The notes beneath the pieces are model-generated. The model did no database searches. It worked only from the letters and a program-made list of their open reading frames with translations, and was not told where the DNA came from. This document shows positions 18,451 through 26,954 of a DNA stretch of 64,000 bases, piece by piece. Every line of letters begins with the position of its first letter. Position 1 is the first letter of the stretch. Source of the DNA: Enterococcus sp. BWB1-3 (lineage in GTDB: Bacteria > Bacillota > Bacilli > Lactobacillales > Enterococcaceae); assembly GCF_016745275.1 (NCBI RefSeq), contig NZ_JADOEP010000013.1, forward strand, positions 1-64,000. Reading direction: 5' to 3'. The position numbers were made by a program, and so were the translations under genes.

Positions 18451-21012
18451 TTAAAATAAGTGAAAATATTTTTTTATTTCAATATAAACCAGCGGAAAGA
18501 TTGACAGCCCAAGAACCCATATCCAGTTAATCAAGCTGATTGTTACAAACCCAAAAATTTGTTGCGTTACAGGGATATTTACCAGAAGAATGATGATCAA
18601 AGCTCCTGCAATTGTGGTTGCTGCCAGCAAAGAATTACTTAAAAAGTCCATTTTGAAAATAGAGCCGGTACTCCGACAGTTATACATGTGTACGATTGTC
18701 GACAGCCCCAAAACAATAAATGTCATTGTTCTTGTTATCTCAACCGATTGTGCTTGTCCCACTAAAATAGCAATTAATGTAACCCCTGTAAACACCGCAG
18801 AAATTTCAATAATTTTAAGCAGCAAACCATTTGAAAAAATACTCTCATATTTACTTATAGGAGGATACTTCATCCCTTCTTTATCTGCCGGTTCTACACT
18901 TAAGCTGAACCCTGGAATACCATCTGCGACTACCTTAATAATTAAAAGTTGAATGGCTGTAACCGGTGCTCCCCAGCCAAGTAATAAAGAAATCAGAACA
19001 ATGGTCAGTGCCGAAATGTTGCACCCCAGCATTGCATATAAGGATTTCCTGATATTGCTGTATACACGCCGACCTTCCTCAACAGCTGCTACTATTGTTG
19101 CAAAATTATCGTCTGCCAAAATCATATCTGAAGCCTCTTTTGCAACCTCTGTTCCTCCCCCCATAGCAATCCCCACATCAGCGGCTTTCAATGCAGGAGC
19201 ATCATTCACGCCATCCCCAGTCATTGCGACAATTTCATCATTGCTTTGAAAAACTTTGACAATGCGGATTTTATCTTCGGGAGACGTACGAGCAAAAACC
19301 CGGTAGTCTTGAATAACAGCAGCTAATTCCTCATCCCCCAATTTATTTAGGTCTGCACCGGTCATCGCCTTTTTTCCTTCCGCAAGAATCCCCACATCTT
19401 CTGCTATCTTCTCAGCTGTTAATAAATGGTCTCCGGTAATCATGACCGTTTCAATTCCTGCTTGTTTTGCTGCAGCAACAGCCTGATAACTCTCTGCTCT
19501 TGCAGGGTCCATGATTCCCACAAAGCCGGCAAGATTCAAGCTGCATTCCAACTCATCATCAGAAATACCAGTCGGAAAATTTTCATATGTCTTATAGGCT
19601 GCTGCCAATACACGGTAGGCTTGTTCAGCTAATTTATCGTGTTCCTGCAAATAAAAGTCCTGCTTGTCATTTATAATACTTAATCGGTCAAAGGCTCCTT
19701 TTGTTACTGAAATATACTGCTCTTTAACTTTATATAAAACAGTCATTCTTTTTCTTTTGGAATCAAAGGGGATTTCATAAACTTTTTCAACTGTTGAAGC
19801 AGCATTCGTTAATTCTTCCTGCGTGAAAGCTTCAGCTAAAGCTTTACTAATTGCCAATTCAGTGGGATTGCTGCTGACAGTCGCGTTTGCTTCAATGGAA
19901 CTAGCAAGATAAAATAAGAACAATAAATTTTTTTCCTTATCTTCTGTAATATTAAAAATTGTATTTGATAAGTCTCCCAATGGACTGACACACTTAACTG
20001 TCATTCTATTTTCTGTTATTGTCCCTGTTTTGTCTGAACAGATAACAGACACTCCGCCAATGGTTTCGACGGTTGAAGGTGTTCTGACAATTGTTTGTTT
20101 TATTGCCATATTGCTCATTCCTACTGCCAGTGAAATAGTCACTACTACAGGCAAAACTTCAGAAATCGCAGCAACAGCCATTGAAATAGCTGTCATAATA
20201 CTTGTTTCCAAAGGCAAGCCTTTGATCACGCCTATACCTATCGCAAAGAATCCAACTAAAATGGCAACAAACCCTAATGCTTTTCCAAGCTTTTGCATTT
20301 TAAGCTGCAACGGTGCTGTATTCGCAGCTTCATTATTTATCAAGCTGGAAATTTTGCCAATTTCTGTATGAATACCTGTTTTTTCAACTCTGACTTTCGC
20401 TTTTCCTGTTACTACCAACGAGCTTGAAAAAACTAATTCTTTTCGATCCCCCAGTGAATCATGCTCCAAAGGAATATACTCAGGATTCTTTTCACTGGGT
20501 TCACTTTCACCTGTCAAAAATGATTCATCAACAAAAAAATTGCTGCAGCTCAAAATTTTTGCATCGGCTGGAATTCGGTCCCCCAGTTCCAGCTGAATGA
20601 TATCATCTGGAACAATCGCTGTACTTTCAATTTCTTTTATTTGTCCATCCCTAAGAACTTTACTTGTCGAAACGCTCATTTTTTTCAGCTCATTCATTGA
20701 TTTTTCCGCATTTTTTTGCTGCCGAATGGATAAATAAATGTTAAGCAGAACAACTGAAAAGATAACAATCGGTTCAGAAAAATCATCCGGGTGTACTGTG
20801 AAAGCAATGTACCCTGATAGAATCGTTGCAAAAATTAAGATAAGTATCGTGATATCCTTTACCGTTTCTTTTAAATACTCAAAGAACTTTTTTCCAGTCC
20901 GGATTTCCAGTTGGTTATAGCCAAATTCTTCTAATCGTCTCTGCACCTCTTCTTTTGAAAGCCCCATTTTTTCGTTAACTTGCACTTCTTTTCCAAAGAT
21001 TTCTTTTGTCAT
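18451..21012 (-). CDS. P-type (P2-like) cation-transporting ATPase
   Basis: An 853-residue P-type ATPase resembling SERCA/PMCA-like bacterial pumps. The N-terminal cation ATPase domain, the actuator TGES loop, the phosphorylation motif CSDKTGT, the hinge TGDGVNDAP and ten predicted helices are present. Ion-site residues are unusual: the helix-4 motif reads SEVLP rather than PEGLP, the helix-5 position of SERCA E771 is Ala, and helix 6 reads IKVVADG instead of VNLVTDG. A classical two-Ca2+ pump is therefore unlikely. I prefer the ATG at 21012, nine bases after AGGAGG, to an upstream start. The leader contains a terminator-like hairpin, so attenuation control is plausible. Confidence 0.88.
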   Translation of the reverse strand: MTKEIFGKEVQVNEKMGLSKEEVQRRLEEFGYNQLEIRTGKKFFEYLKETVKDITILILIFATILSGYIAFTVHPDDFSEPIVIFSVVLLNIYLSIRQQKNAEKSMNELKKMSVSTSKVLRDGQIKEIESTAIVPDDIIQLELGDRIPADAKILSCSNFFVDESFLTGESEPSEKNPEYIPLEHDSLGDRKELVFSSSLVVTGKAKVRVEKTGIHTEIGKISSLINNEAANTAPLQLKMQKLGKALGFVAILVGFFAIGIGVIKGLPLETSIMTAISMAVAAISEVLPVVVTISLAVGMSNMAIKQTIVRTPSTVETIGGVSVICSDKTGTITENRMTVKCVSPLGDLSNTIFNITEDKEKNLLFLFYLASSIEANATVSSNPTELAISKALAEAFTQEELTNAASTVEKVYEIPFDSKRKRMTVLYKVKEQYISVTKGAFDRLSIINDKQDFYLQEHDKLAEQAYRVLAAAYKTYENFPTGISDDELECSLNLAGFVGIMDPARAESYQAVAAAKQAGIETVMITGDHLLTAEKIAEDVGILAEGKKAMTGADLNKLGDEELAAVIQDYRVFARTSPEDKIRIVKVFQSNDEIVAMTGDGVNDAPALKAADVGIAMGGGTEVAKEASDMILADDNFATIVAAVEEGRRVYSNIRKSLYAMLGCNISALTIVLISLLLGWGAPVTAIQLLIIKVVADGIPGFSLSVEPADKEGMKYPPISKYESIFSNGLLLKIIEISAVFTGVTLIAILVGQAQSVEITRTMTFIVLGLSTIVHMYNCRSTGSIFKMDFLSNSLLAATTIAGALIIILLVNIPVTQQIFGFVTISLINWIWVLGLSIFPLVYIEIKKYFHLF

Positions 21013-21030
21013 ATGCCTGTACCTCCTATG

Positions 21031-21086
21031 AAAAAAGGAGCCAGCCAAACGAACCATTAAAGCCTACGGTCCGTTTGTCTGACTCC
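21031..21086 (-). terminator. Leader hairpin with U-run upstream of the P-type ATPase (attenuator candidate)
   Basis: A 19-bp stem with G-U pairs (21037-21055 with 21068-21086, 12-nt loop) is followed on the minus strand by six T residues. It lies directly in front of the ATPase ribosome site, so it would end transcription before the gene unless disrupted. A second hairpin precedes it at 21091-21113. Confidence 0.65.
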
Positions 21087-21090
21087 TGCA

Positions 21091-21113
21091 AGATTGTTCC
21101 GGCGAACAAATCT
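21091..21113 (-). ncRNA. Second leader hairpin, possible regulatory RNA fold
   Basis: Near-perfect pairing of AGATTTGTTC with GGAACAATCT on the minus strand, four bases upstream of the attenuator stem. Together the two could form a sensor plus terminator leader. I could not match it to the yybP-ykoY, M-box, NiCo or other riboswitch consensus from memory. Confidence 0.35.
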
Positions 21114-21176
21114 TAAGTCGTTTCTATTTTGAAGCTATTATTTCACACTTTAAAAAAGAGTTCAAGGGGCAACTTA

Positions 21177-21297
21177 TTTGAATTTACCCATTCCCCACTA
21201 AAACTACTATTATATCAGTAGTTACAGAAGCTGCTTTGTAAACAAATGAAATACACTTTAAAATACTGCTAGTTCAATAATTTGGGGTAAATTCAAA
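21177..21297. mobile_element. MITE-like repeat R3, copy A
   Basis: A 121-bp element with a 13-bp perfect terminal inverted repeat (TTTGAATTTACCC and its complement). The interior contains TATTATATCAG and ACAAATGAAATAC blocks that recur in copy B at 44005-44146. No ORF is inside. Confidence 0.6.
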
Positions 21298-21427
21298 ATA
21301 ACTTAAAATAACAAGTAAAGAAAGACTGACTTTTCATTCTCATTTATAAAATCTCGATTTTTCCATATCTGTGATGCTCTTATTCCAGTTCATTAACAAT
21401 TACTGCAACATTATAACCAATGCAGCT

Positions 21428-21663
21428 ATTCATTTTAGACTAGTCCCAGCATCTATATATCCCAGGCGTTCTTCCCCATAACTAATATCAAATTTTCCTG
21501 CTTCTTCAAGCTATCCGAATTATAAACAATAATTTCCCAATTTAATCCATCATTCAAGGACGATTACATATTTTTTTGCCAACACTTTCCACCTGCTAAT
21601 CCAAAAATGATAAAAAGAATCAAAGCCGCAAATAAAATTCCTGCCACAATAAGAATGTCAGTC
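21428..21663 (-). pseudogene. Remnant of a small membrane or surface protein gene
   Basis: On the minus strand a hydrophobic segment (ILIVAGILFAALILFIIFG) is followed by a stop. Further on, frames shifted against each other read WEIIVYNSDS and then EEAGKFDISYGEERLGYIDAG before a TGA at 21430-21432. The pieces look like coding sequence broken by a stop and an indel. I do not recognise the family. The remaining bases up to 21797 show nothing else that I can name. Confidence 0.3.
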
Positions 21664-21797
21664 TAAAGATTTATAAGCTATAGAAATTATCTAGTGTATT
21701 AACCGAATTAAAACTAAGTTAGGCTGCTAATTCAAGAAACGTACAGCCGGCACGGGAGCAAAAACAGCTTTGTGAGTTGCTTTTCATCAGTAACAGT

Positions 21798-23765
21798 TTA
21801 ATTTCCTCTTTCAACAAAGAATTCAATCACTTCTTGTTTAGTTTTTAATTGATTCAAAAGAGTAATGCTGCCATCTTCAGTGATCTTTATCAACGTTTTG
21901 TAGAAGCCGCGAATCGTTTTTTCAGTGGTAAAATCATTGATCTCAGAAACAACAAGAAAAAAGATATGCTTAACTTTGTCTGCTTCTGTCCATTGAATCG
22001 GCTCCTGTAAATTAATATAAACAATGATTGATTTTTTCACTAATTTTGAATTTCCATGAGGAATTGCAACTGCAGAACCAATTTCCGTAGAAACAAAAAC
22101 TTCCCGTTTAATAACCGATTGTATATAGTTTTTGTAGACGTATCCTTTTCTCTCTAAAAGCCTGCAGATTTCTGTAATAATTGTGTTCTTTTCTTTGGAT
22201 GGATAGTCCAGAAAAATAAATTCTTCCTTGAGTCCCATTGCTTCATTCATATCTCGTTTTTTATTACCTAATATTTTCTTTTTAATCAATTCTTTAACAG
22301 TTGATAAGACCGCAATCTTATCATTTTCAGTTAGAATACGTCCAATATGAATGACTTTTTTTGAGGTATAGTTACTTACATTCATTAAAGGTGAAACAAC
22401 TATATCATAGACATCCTGATACTCTTCTGTTGTTTGGCAGCTCAAAGAAATTCTCGGATGAAGATTCCTGATTTGCTCATACAATAACTCTGAAAAACTA
22501 TTCTTACCGTTCACAAGTAAACAAATATTAATATTTTGTTTTCTTTTTTCCTTTGCGATACCCAAATATAAAGCAATATAAGCAATTTCATCTTCATTAA
22601 TTGTTGCATTATAGTATTGATCGAAAAGCAAGCTACTGGCCCAGGTAGCTTTATAGACCATTGAAAAGTTTTTCTTTACCTCATAAAGAAGCGGGTTATG
22701 AATACGAATACTCATAGTCAGCCTTAAGATCGTTCCGCTAAGATGATGGACAATTCCCTTTTTCAGCTGCTTATCTGTACCAATATCAATATTTAATATA
22801 CCTTCAGTGATGCTTAAAAAGTTATCAATAAACTCGTTAAATCTCTCAGATTTTTCTACCTCAAGTTTCTTTTTATCAAAAGAATTGGAAGTCAGCAGTC
22901 CATATAAATCAAGGTAAAGATAGATATAGGAAAGCTCAGTTTTAGATGGCTCTGTTGTATAATTTTCCTTGAAAAACTGTCCCAATTCATTTAAAAACAT
23001 TTTGGGAAAAGAAGCGATTAGCTCTTTCTGTTGTCGAGTATATGTCAACTTATACCCTAATTTTTCACGAATGATCGCTAAAGAAATATGCAAAAGTACC
23101 GTATTTCTGGAAAAGTGATCCAGCTTTAGCTGATTTTTCTTTTCAAAACCCAAAATCAATTGTTCAATCGGATGATAATTAAACTCGCCAAAAACACTTT
23201 TAAATGAGTACTCTTGTTTTTCATTAAAGAAGTGCTTCCCAACTGCAACTTGTGTTGGAAACAAATAGGTTTTTAAGAACAATTCGATAATGGCATCACG
23301 AATATCGAATTCACTGCCTTCAATGACCAAACCATAATTTTTAACTCGTTTAATCATCACATGGTAGTCATGACAAATTTGATTTAAATCTTCAATTTTA
23401 TGAGCTAAATAGCTGCGGCTTACATATAATTCTCGTTTTAGTTTCTTTTCTGTAACAATAGTCTTTTTCGGCCCCATGAAAAGTCGTTTTAGCAGGTGAG
23501 ACACATCATCATCTACAGAGATTTGATAGCAGGCTTCTTCTAGCTTTTGCTTCGAAACAGCGTCTTCAATCAGTAAACGAATTCCAACACCACGACTCTT
23601 GATCAGCCTGCCATACTTCCTCTTTTTCAGTTCTTGATCAATTACCGTCAGTTCATTGAGAACAGTCTTGTCAGATAAAGAAAGCGTCTCTGCAATTGCT
23701 TTACTAGTTGATTGTTCCTTTTCTAGTAATACTTTAACAATCATCTGTTGCCGTTTCGTCAGCAT
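21798..23765 (-). CDS. PRD-containing transcriptional regulator (BglG/MtlR type) with EIIB-like and EIIA domains
   Basis: A 655-residue PTS-controlled activator. Order of domains: N-terminal winged helix (about 5-60), a second HTH/Mga-like region (about 80-170), PRD1 and PRD2 with conserved His in LLHISLAI and in the HHLSGTILRLTMSIRIHNPLLYE region, a GatB-like EIIB domain near 405-490, and a fructose-type EIIA domain at the C-terminus (SAVAIPHGNSK, presumed phospho-His). The EIIB-like domain reads INICLLVNGKNSFSELL, without the cysteine at the usual position. It is the last gene of the PTS operon and probably activates it according to sugar and PTS phosphorylation state. AAGGTG precedes the ATG. 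Confidence 0.88.
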   Translation of the reverse strand: MLTKRQQMIVKVLLEKEQSTSKAIAETLSLSDKTVLNELTVIDQELKKRKYGRLIKSRGVGIRLLIEDAVSKQKLEEACYQISVDDDVSHLLKRLFMGPKKTIVTEKKLKRELYVSRSYLAHKIEDLNQICHDYHVMIKRVKNYGLVIEGSEFDIRDAIIELFLKTYLFPTQVAVGKHFFNEKQEYSFKSVFGEFNYHPIEQLILGFEKKNQLKLDHFSRNTVLLHISLAIIREKLGYKLTYTRQQKELIASFPKMFLNELGQFFKENYTTEPSKTELSYIYLYLDLYGLLTSNSFDKKKLEVEKSERFNEFIDNFLSITEGILNIDIGTDKQLKKGIVHHLSGTILRLTMSIRIHNPLLYEVKKNFSMVYKATWASSLLFDQYYNATINEDEIAYIALYLGIAKEKRKQNINICLLVNGKNSFSELLYEQIRNLHPRISLSCQTTEEYQDVYDIVVSPLMNVSNYTSKKVIHIGRILTENDKIAVLSTVKELIKKKILGNKKRDMNEAMGLKEEFIFLDYPSKEKNTIITEICRLLERKGYVYKNYIQSVIKREVFVSTEIGSAVAIPHGNSKLVKKSIIVYINLQEPIQWTEADKVKHIFFLVVSEINDFTTEKTIRGFYKTLIKITEDGSITLLNQLKTKQEVIEFFVERGN

Positions 23766-23803
23766 CTTATCGCACCTTCTCTCTCGTTCTTACTTCTTAT
23801 ATC

Positions 23804-24637
23804 CTAATTTGAAGCTTTACCTGCTTTACCTGCTTGACCGGCTAACTTCATATAATAAATAAGTCTATCCTTAAATCCCTTTTGCAAGCGATGATAAATC
23901 ATATAAGATTCTCCGAGTTGATTGCCTTCATCAATCGCAGCTGTAAACAGATCCGTCGCGATATTGATTTTCGTAATCCCACATTTGATTGCTTTCACTA
24001 AGTTGGCATCTCCTGTACCGCTCCCTCCATGCAAGACCAATGGAATTAACAGCTTTTGATTCAATTCATTTAAGAGTTCGAAGTTTAAATGAGGTAATCC
24101 GTTATACTGTCCGTGAGCAGTTCCCACAGCTACTGCTAAACAATCTATACCCGTCTTTGTAACAAAGCTCTGGGCTTCTTCCACATCAGTATACAGTCCT
24201 TTAACAGAATCTCCATACATTTTGCCTTCTCCAACATGTCCAAGCTCTGCCTCAACACTTACATTTACTGCATGAGCCATTTTCACAATTTCCTTTGTTT
24301 CCCTAATATTTTGTTCCAGAGGCGCCGTACTGCGATCAACCATTATTGAGGTAAAACCCGCTCGAATTGCCCAAACGGCTTGCTCGAAAGTAGCACCGTG
24401 ATCCAAGTTTAAAGCGATAGGAACAGAAACTTGATTGGCTAAATATTCAATGATTCTTCCTAAATAGACAATATCCTTATGAAATACAAAACCAAAATCT
24501 AAAATCAAAGGAGCATCTAACTCAACAGCAGCTTCGATACAGGCTCGAGCAGTATCTTCATTAATAACATTGGGTGCAATCACCCCATATTTTTGTTCTC
24601 TGGCTTTTTCTAAGATTTCCTTCATTGGAACCAGCAT
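23804..24637 (-). CDS. Class II ketose-bisphosphate aldolase (GatY/KbaY/FbaA family)
   Basis: A 277-residue zinc-dependent aldolase that splits a ketose 1,6-bisphosphate into dihydroxyacetone phosphate and an aldehyde phosphate. Zinc and catalytic motifs are visible: NLDHGATFEQ near residue 78, VEAELGHVGEG near 132, VAVGTAHGQY near 175 and LVLHGGSGT near 205. It is encoded inside a fructose-type PTS operon, so it likely acts on the phosphorylated sugar imported by that PTS after a second phosphorylation. No dedicated sugar-phosphate kinase is in the cluster. Substrate (fructose, tagatose or a related ketose) cannot be assigned. The ATG follows AGTAGGGGA. Confidence 0.85.
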   Translation of the reverse strand: MLVPMKEILEKAREQKYGVIAPNVINEDTARACIEAAVELDAPLILDFGFVFHKDIVYLGRIIEYLANQVSVPIALNLDHGATFEQAVWAIRAGFTSIMVDRSTAPLEQNIRETKEIVKMAHAVNVSVEAELGHVGEGKMYGDSVKGLYTDVEEAQSFVTKTGIDCLAVAVGTAHGQYNGLPHLNFELLNELNQKLLIPLVLHGGSGTGDANLVKAIKCGITKINIATDLFTAAIDEGNQLGESYMIYHRLQKGFKDRLIYYMKLAGQAGKAGKASN

Positions 24638-24651
24638 GCTTTCATCCCCTA

Positions 24652-25692
24652 CTAATTGAATTTAATTTCAAAATCAATCTCTTCTTCTTTTTCTTCATTT
24701 TCAATCGCTTTTGGTTTCAGTATGATCAAACTAATTGCCGTAACCGCTACACCAATAACAAATGCCAGGATAAACATGAACGGTCGTTCAATAAATGGAA
24801 TAGCAAAAATGCCGCCAGCTGGAATCGGACACAAGCAACCAAAGACAACAGCCAAACTGCCGGATATGGCACTTCCTAAAGTACAGGAAATAATGATTCG
24901 AATGGGATCAGTTGCAAGAAACGGAAAAACTCCTTCAGTAATGAAGAATAACCCTAAAGGAAAAGCTGTTTTTGCAGCATTTTGTTCTGCTTGCGTGAAT
25001 TTTTTTCGGGCTAAAAATACAGCTACTGCAACACCAACCGGAGGTGTCATACCACTAACCATACTAGCCGCTTTGGGTGCATAAATACCTTCTACTAACA
25101 TGGCATCACAAAATGCACTTGCTGCTTGAGCAAAGGGGCCTCCCATATCAAAACGCATTGCTCCGATAATACCGCCTAGAAGAAATCCAGATTCTCCCTG
25201 CAAGCTAAGCAGCCAGTCGGTCATACTGCTTTGAATAAAAGCCAGAGGTCCTCCTAAAGCATATACAAGAACAAGTCCGACAATCAGAGTAGAACTAACA
25301 GGAATAATCAAAACCGGCATTAACCCTTGCAATACTTTTGGCGGCTTCACATAGGTTTTCACCATAAGTGCAATATAACCAGCTAGGAATCCACCCACAA
25401 GACCACCAAGAAAACCTGCTCCTACAGCATTAGCCAAAGCTCCGGCTGCTAATCCGGGAGCAATCCCCGGCCTTCCCGCAATTGAATAGGCAATTGCCGC
25501 AGCAATAACAGGGACCGTAAAAGTAATAGCAGCTACACCAATATCTTGAAGCGAAGCAGCAAAAGTTCCAGGCTGAATATCAATACCACCGAATATTTGA
25601 GATAATCCTAGGCAAATCCCCCCAGCAACGACAACAGGAATCATAAATGAAATACCAGTCAATACATGTTTTTTAAATTGAAGCTTCTCCAT
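24652..25692 (-). CDS. PTS fructose-family transporter subunit IIC
   Basis: A 346-residue integral membrane sugar channel of the fructose/mannitol-type EIIC family, with about nine to ten helices. Conserved stretches include GGICLGLSQIFGG near residue 25, AGRPGIAPGLAAGALAN near 72 and the GMTPPVGVAVAVF region near 210. It stands alone rather than fused to IIA or IIB, matching the separate genes upstream. A short acidic C-terminal tail (EEKEEEIDFE) follows the last helix. GGAGGAAAT precedes the ATG, and the gap to the IIB gene is only 12 bases. Transported sugar unknown. Confidence 0.9.
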   Translation of the reverse strand: MEKLQFKKHVLTGISFMIPVVVAGGICLGLSQIFGGIDIQPGTFAASLQDIGVAAITFTVPVIAAAIAYSIAGRPGIAPGLAAGALANAVGAGFLGGLVGGFLAGYIALMVKTYVKPPKVLQGLMPVLIIPVSSTLIVGLVLVYALGGPLAFIQSSMTDWLLSLQGESGFLLGGIIGAMRFDMGGPFAQAASAFCDAMLVEGIYAPKAASMVSGMTPPVGVAVAVFLARKKFTQAEQNAAKTAFPLGLFFITEGVFPFLATDPIRIIISCTLGSAISGSLAVVFGCLCPIPAGGIFAIPFIERPFMFILAFVIGVAVTAISLIILKPKAIENEEKEEEIDFEIKFN

Positions 25693-25704
25693 GAGATTTC
25701 CTCC

Positions 25705-26019
25705 TCACTCTGATTTCAACTTTTCTTCTATCTTTGACAAGAGATTTTTAGGAGATTTCATCGCAATTTTCATTGGAACTTCTAAAATTTTTTTCCCATC
25801 AAATCTTTCTCTTCCAGATACTTCAATATCTGCAGAAATAATCACTACATCTGCTTCTTCGATATCATTGCTTGTTAAAATATCTTCATTTCCAATACTT
25901 CCCTGAGTTTCAATTTTTATTTCATGTCCTAATTCTGCAGCTGCATTAATCAGCTTTTCTTTGACTAGATAAGTGTGCGCAATGCCTGCAGTACAGGCAG
26001 TAATCCCCACAATTCTCAT
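25705..26019 (-). CDS. PTS fructose-family subunit IIB
   Basis: A 104-residue cytoplasmic phosphotransfer protein. The phosphorylatable cysteine lies in the N-terminal loop GITACTAGIAHTY (residue 9). It carries phosphate from the IIA protein to the sugar bound at IIC. Its ATG overlaps the IIA stop codon by four bases and GAGGAG precedes it, so IIA and IIB are translationally coupled. Length and motif match single-domain fructose IIB proteins. Confidence 0.92.
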   Translation of the reverse strand: MRIVGITACTAGIAHTYLVKEKLINAAAELGHEIKIETQGSIGNEDILTSNDIEEADVVIISADIEVSGRERFDGKKILEVPMKIAMKSPKNLLSKIEEKLKSE

Positions 26020-26489
26020 ACTAAATTCTCCTCTCTTTGCGAAAAGATTTCAACGACTTCCTTTGCATTTACGGCCTTCTTCAATTGCTCCTTCAGCTCA
26101 TCATGTGCCAGTACCTTTGCAACATTCGCCATCATTTTTAAATGACGTTTGCTGCTTCCATATTCCTTAGTAGAGACAGCAAATAGGACAATAACCTTAA
26201 TTTTTTCATTATCGACACTTTCCCAATAGATAGTTTCTTTGAGAATACCAACAGCTATCGCATCCTTTTCTACCCCGCTTGAAACGCCATGGGGAATTGC
26301 TACCCCATCCCCAATGCCTGTCGCTCCTTCTTTTTCTCTAATATAGATATCCATAATAAACTGCTTTTTATCCGATAAAACACCGTTGTCCTCCAATAGA
26401 TTTGCTAAAATTTTTACAGCCTCTTTTTTGTCTTTTGCTGAAACATCCATTAATACAAACTTCTCATCAAGTCTAATTTCTGCAGTCAT
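26016..26489 (-). CDS. PTS fructose-family subunit IIA
   Basis: A 157-residue PTS_EIIA_2-type protein and first gene of the operon. The active histidine is in GDGVAIPHGVSSG near residue 67. It accepts phosphate from HPr and passes it to IIB. The start ATG follows AGAGGTGAG. Order in the operon is IIA, IIB, IIC, aldolase, PRD regulator, all minus strand with tight gaps, consistent with one transcript started from the palindrome-bearing promoter upstream. Confidence 0.92.
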   Translation of the reverse strand: MTAEIRLDEKFVLMDVSAKDKKEAVKILANLLEDNGVLSDKKQFIMDIYIREKEGATGIGDGVAIPHGVSSGVEKDAIAVGILKETIYWESVDNEKIKVIVLFAVSTKEYGSSKRHLKMMANVAKVLAHDELKEQLKKAVNAKEVVEIFSQREENLV

Positions 26490-26514
26490 CCACTCACCTC
26501 TTTCTCTACACTTA

Positions 26515-26541
26515 AATCATAGCATTGATTTTAAAATCAAT
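26515..26541 (-). promoter_or_regulatory. PTS operon promoter with palindromic operator candidate
   Basis: A perfect 18-bp palindrome, ATTGATTTTAAAATCAAT (26524-26541), lies just upstream of an extended -10 (TGCTATGAT on the minus strand). It would occupy the promoter spacer, a good place for a repressor or for the PRD activator encoded at the operon end. The -35 is weak, as expected for an activated promoter. Confidence 0.45.
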
Positions 26542-26743
26542 AATTCTGATATTTACCTTAAAAAAAAAGAAATTTTTGCATTATCTCTTAAAATCTGCCT
26601 ATTCCTTCAAAGAAGTCAGCTTATTAACCTATTCAAGCTTGAGACTGACAATTCTACTAAAAGTTCACATACTAGTAGAATATCCTTATATCTACAAGTC
26701 TCACATTGTTCGGCTCTCGATACAGATGCATCTACTTGAAAAA

Positions 26744-26881
26744 GCATTGGTATGTCTTGCAGGACCACTCAGACATACGACAAACATTCGAAGAAACGTA
26801 GGAGCACGTTCTTACATGACCCTCAGACATGCGACGAGCATTCGAAGAAGCGTAGGAGCACGTTCTTGCAGGAGCCCTCAG
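26744..26881. repeat. Tandem 54-55 bp repeat R2
   Basis: Two adjacent units begin with CTCAGACAT (26768-26821 and 26822-26876) and share the core CATTCGAAGAA-CGTAGGAGCACGTTCTT. They are preceded by GCATTGGTATGTCTTGC and followed by a third CTCAG. Degenerate single copies lie at 11655-11720 (inverted) and 12119-12190. No ORF is supported across them. Confidence 0.6.
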
Positions 26882-26954
26882 AAAAACAAAAACCGATACA
26901 ACCCTTTTTTGTTCTTTAAATACAGCTTAACAGTCAATTTCATTACACATTATT

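Noticed and set aside
21013-21160. yybP-ykoY manganese riboswitch
   Set aside because: The conserved loop sequences of that aptamer were not found by eye; listed only as an unclassified leader.
26744-26881. CRISPR array
   Set aside because: The tandem units are 54-55 bp copies with no short repeat/variable spacer pattern and no cas genes.
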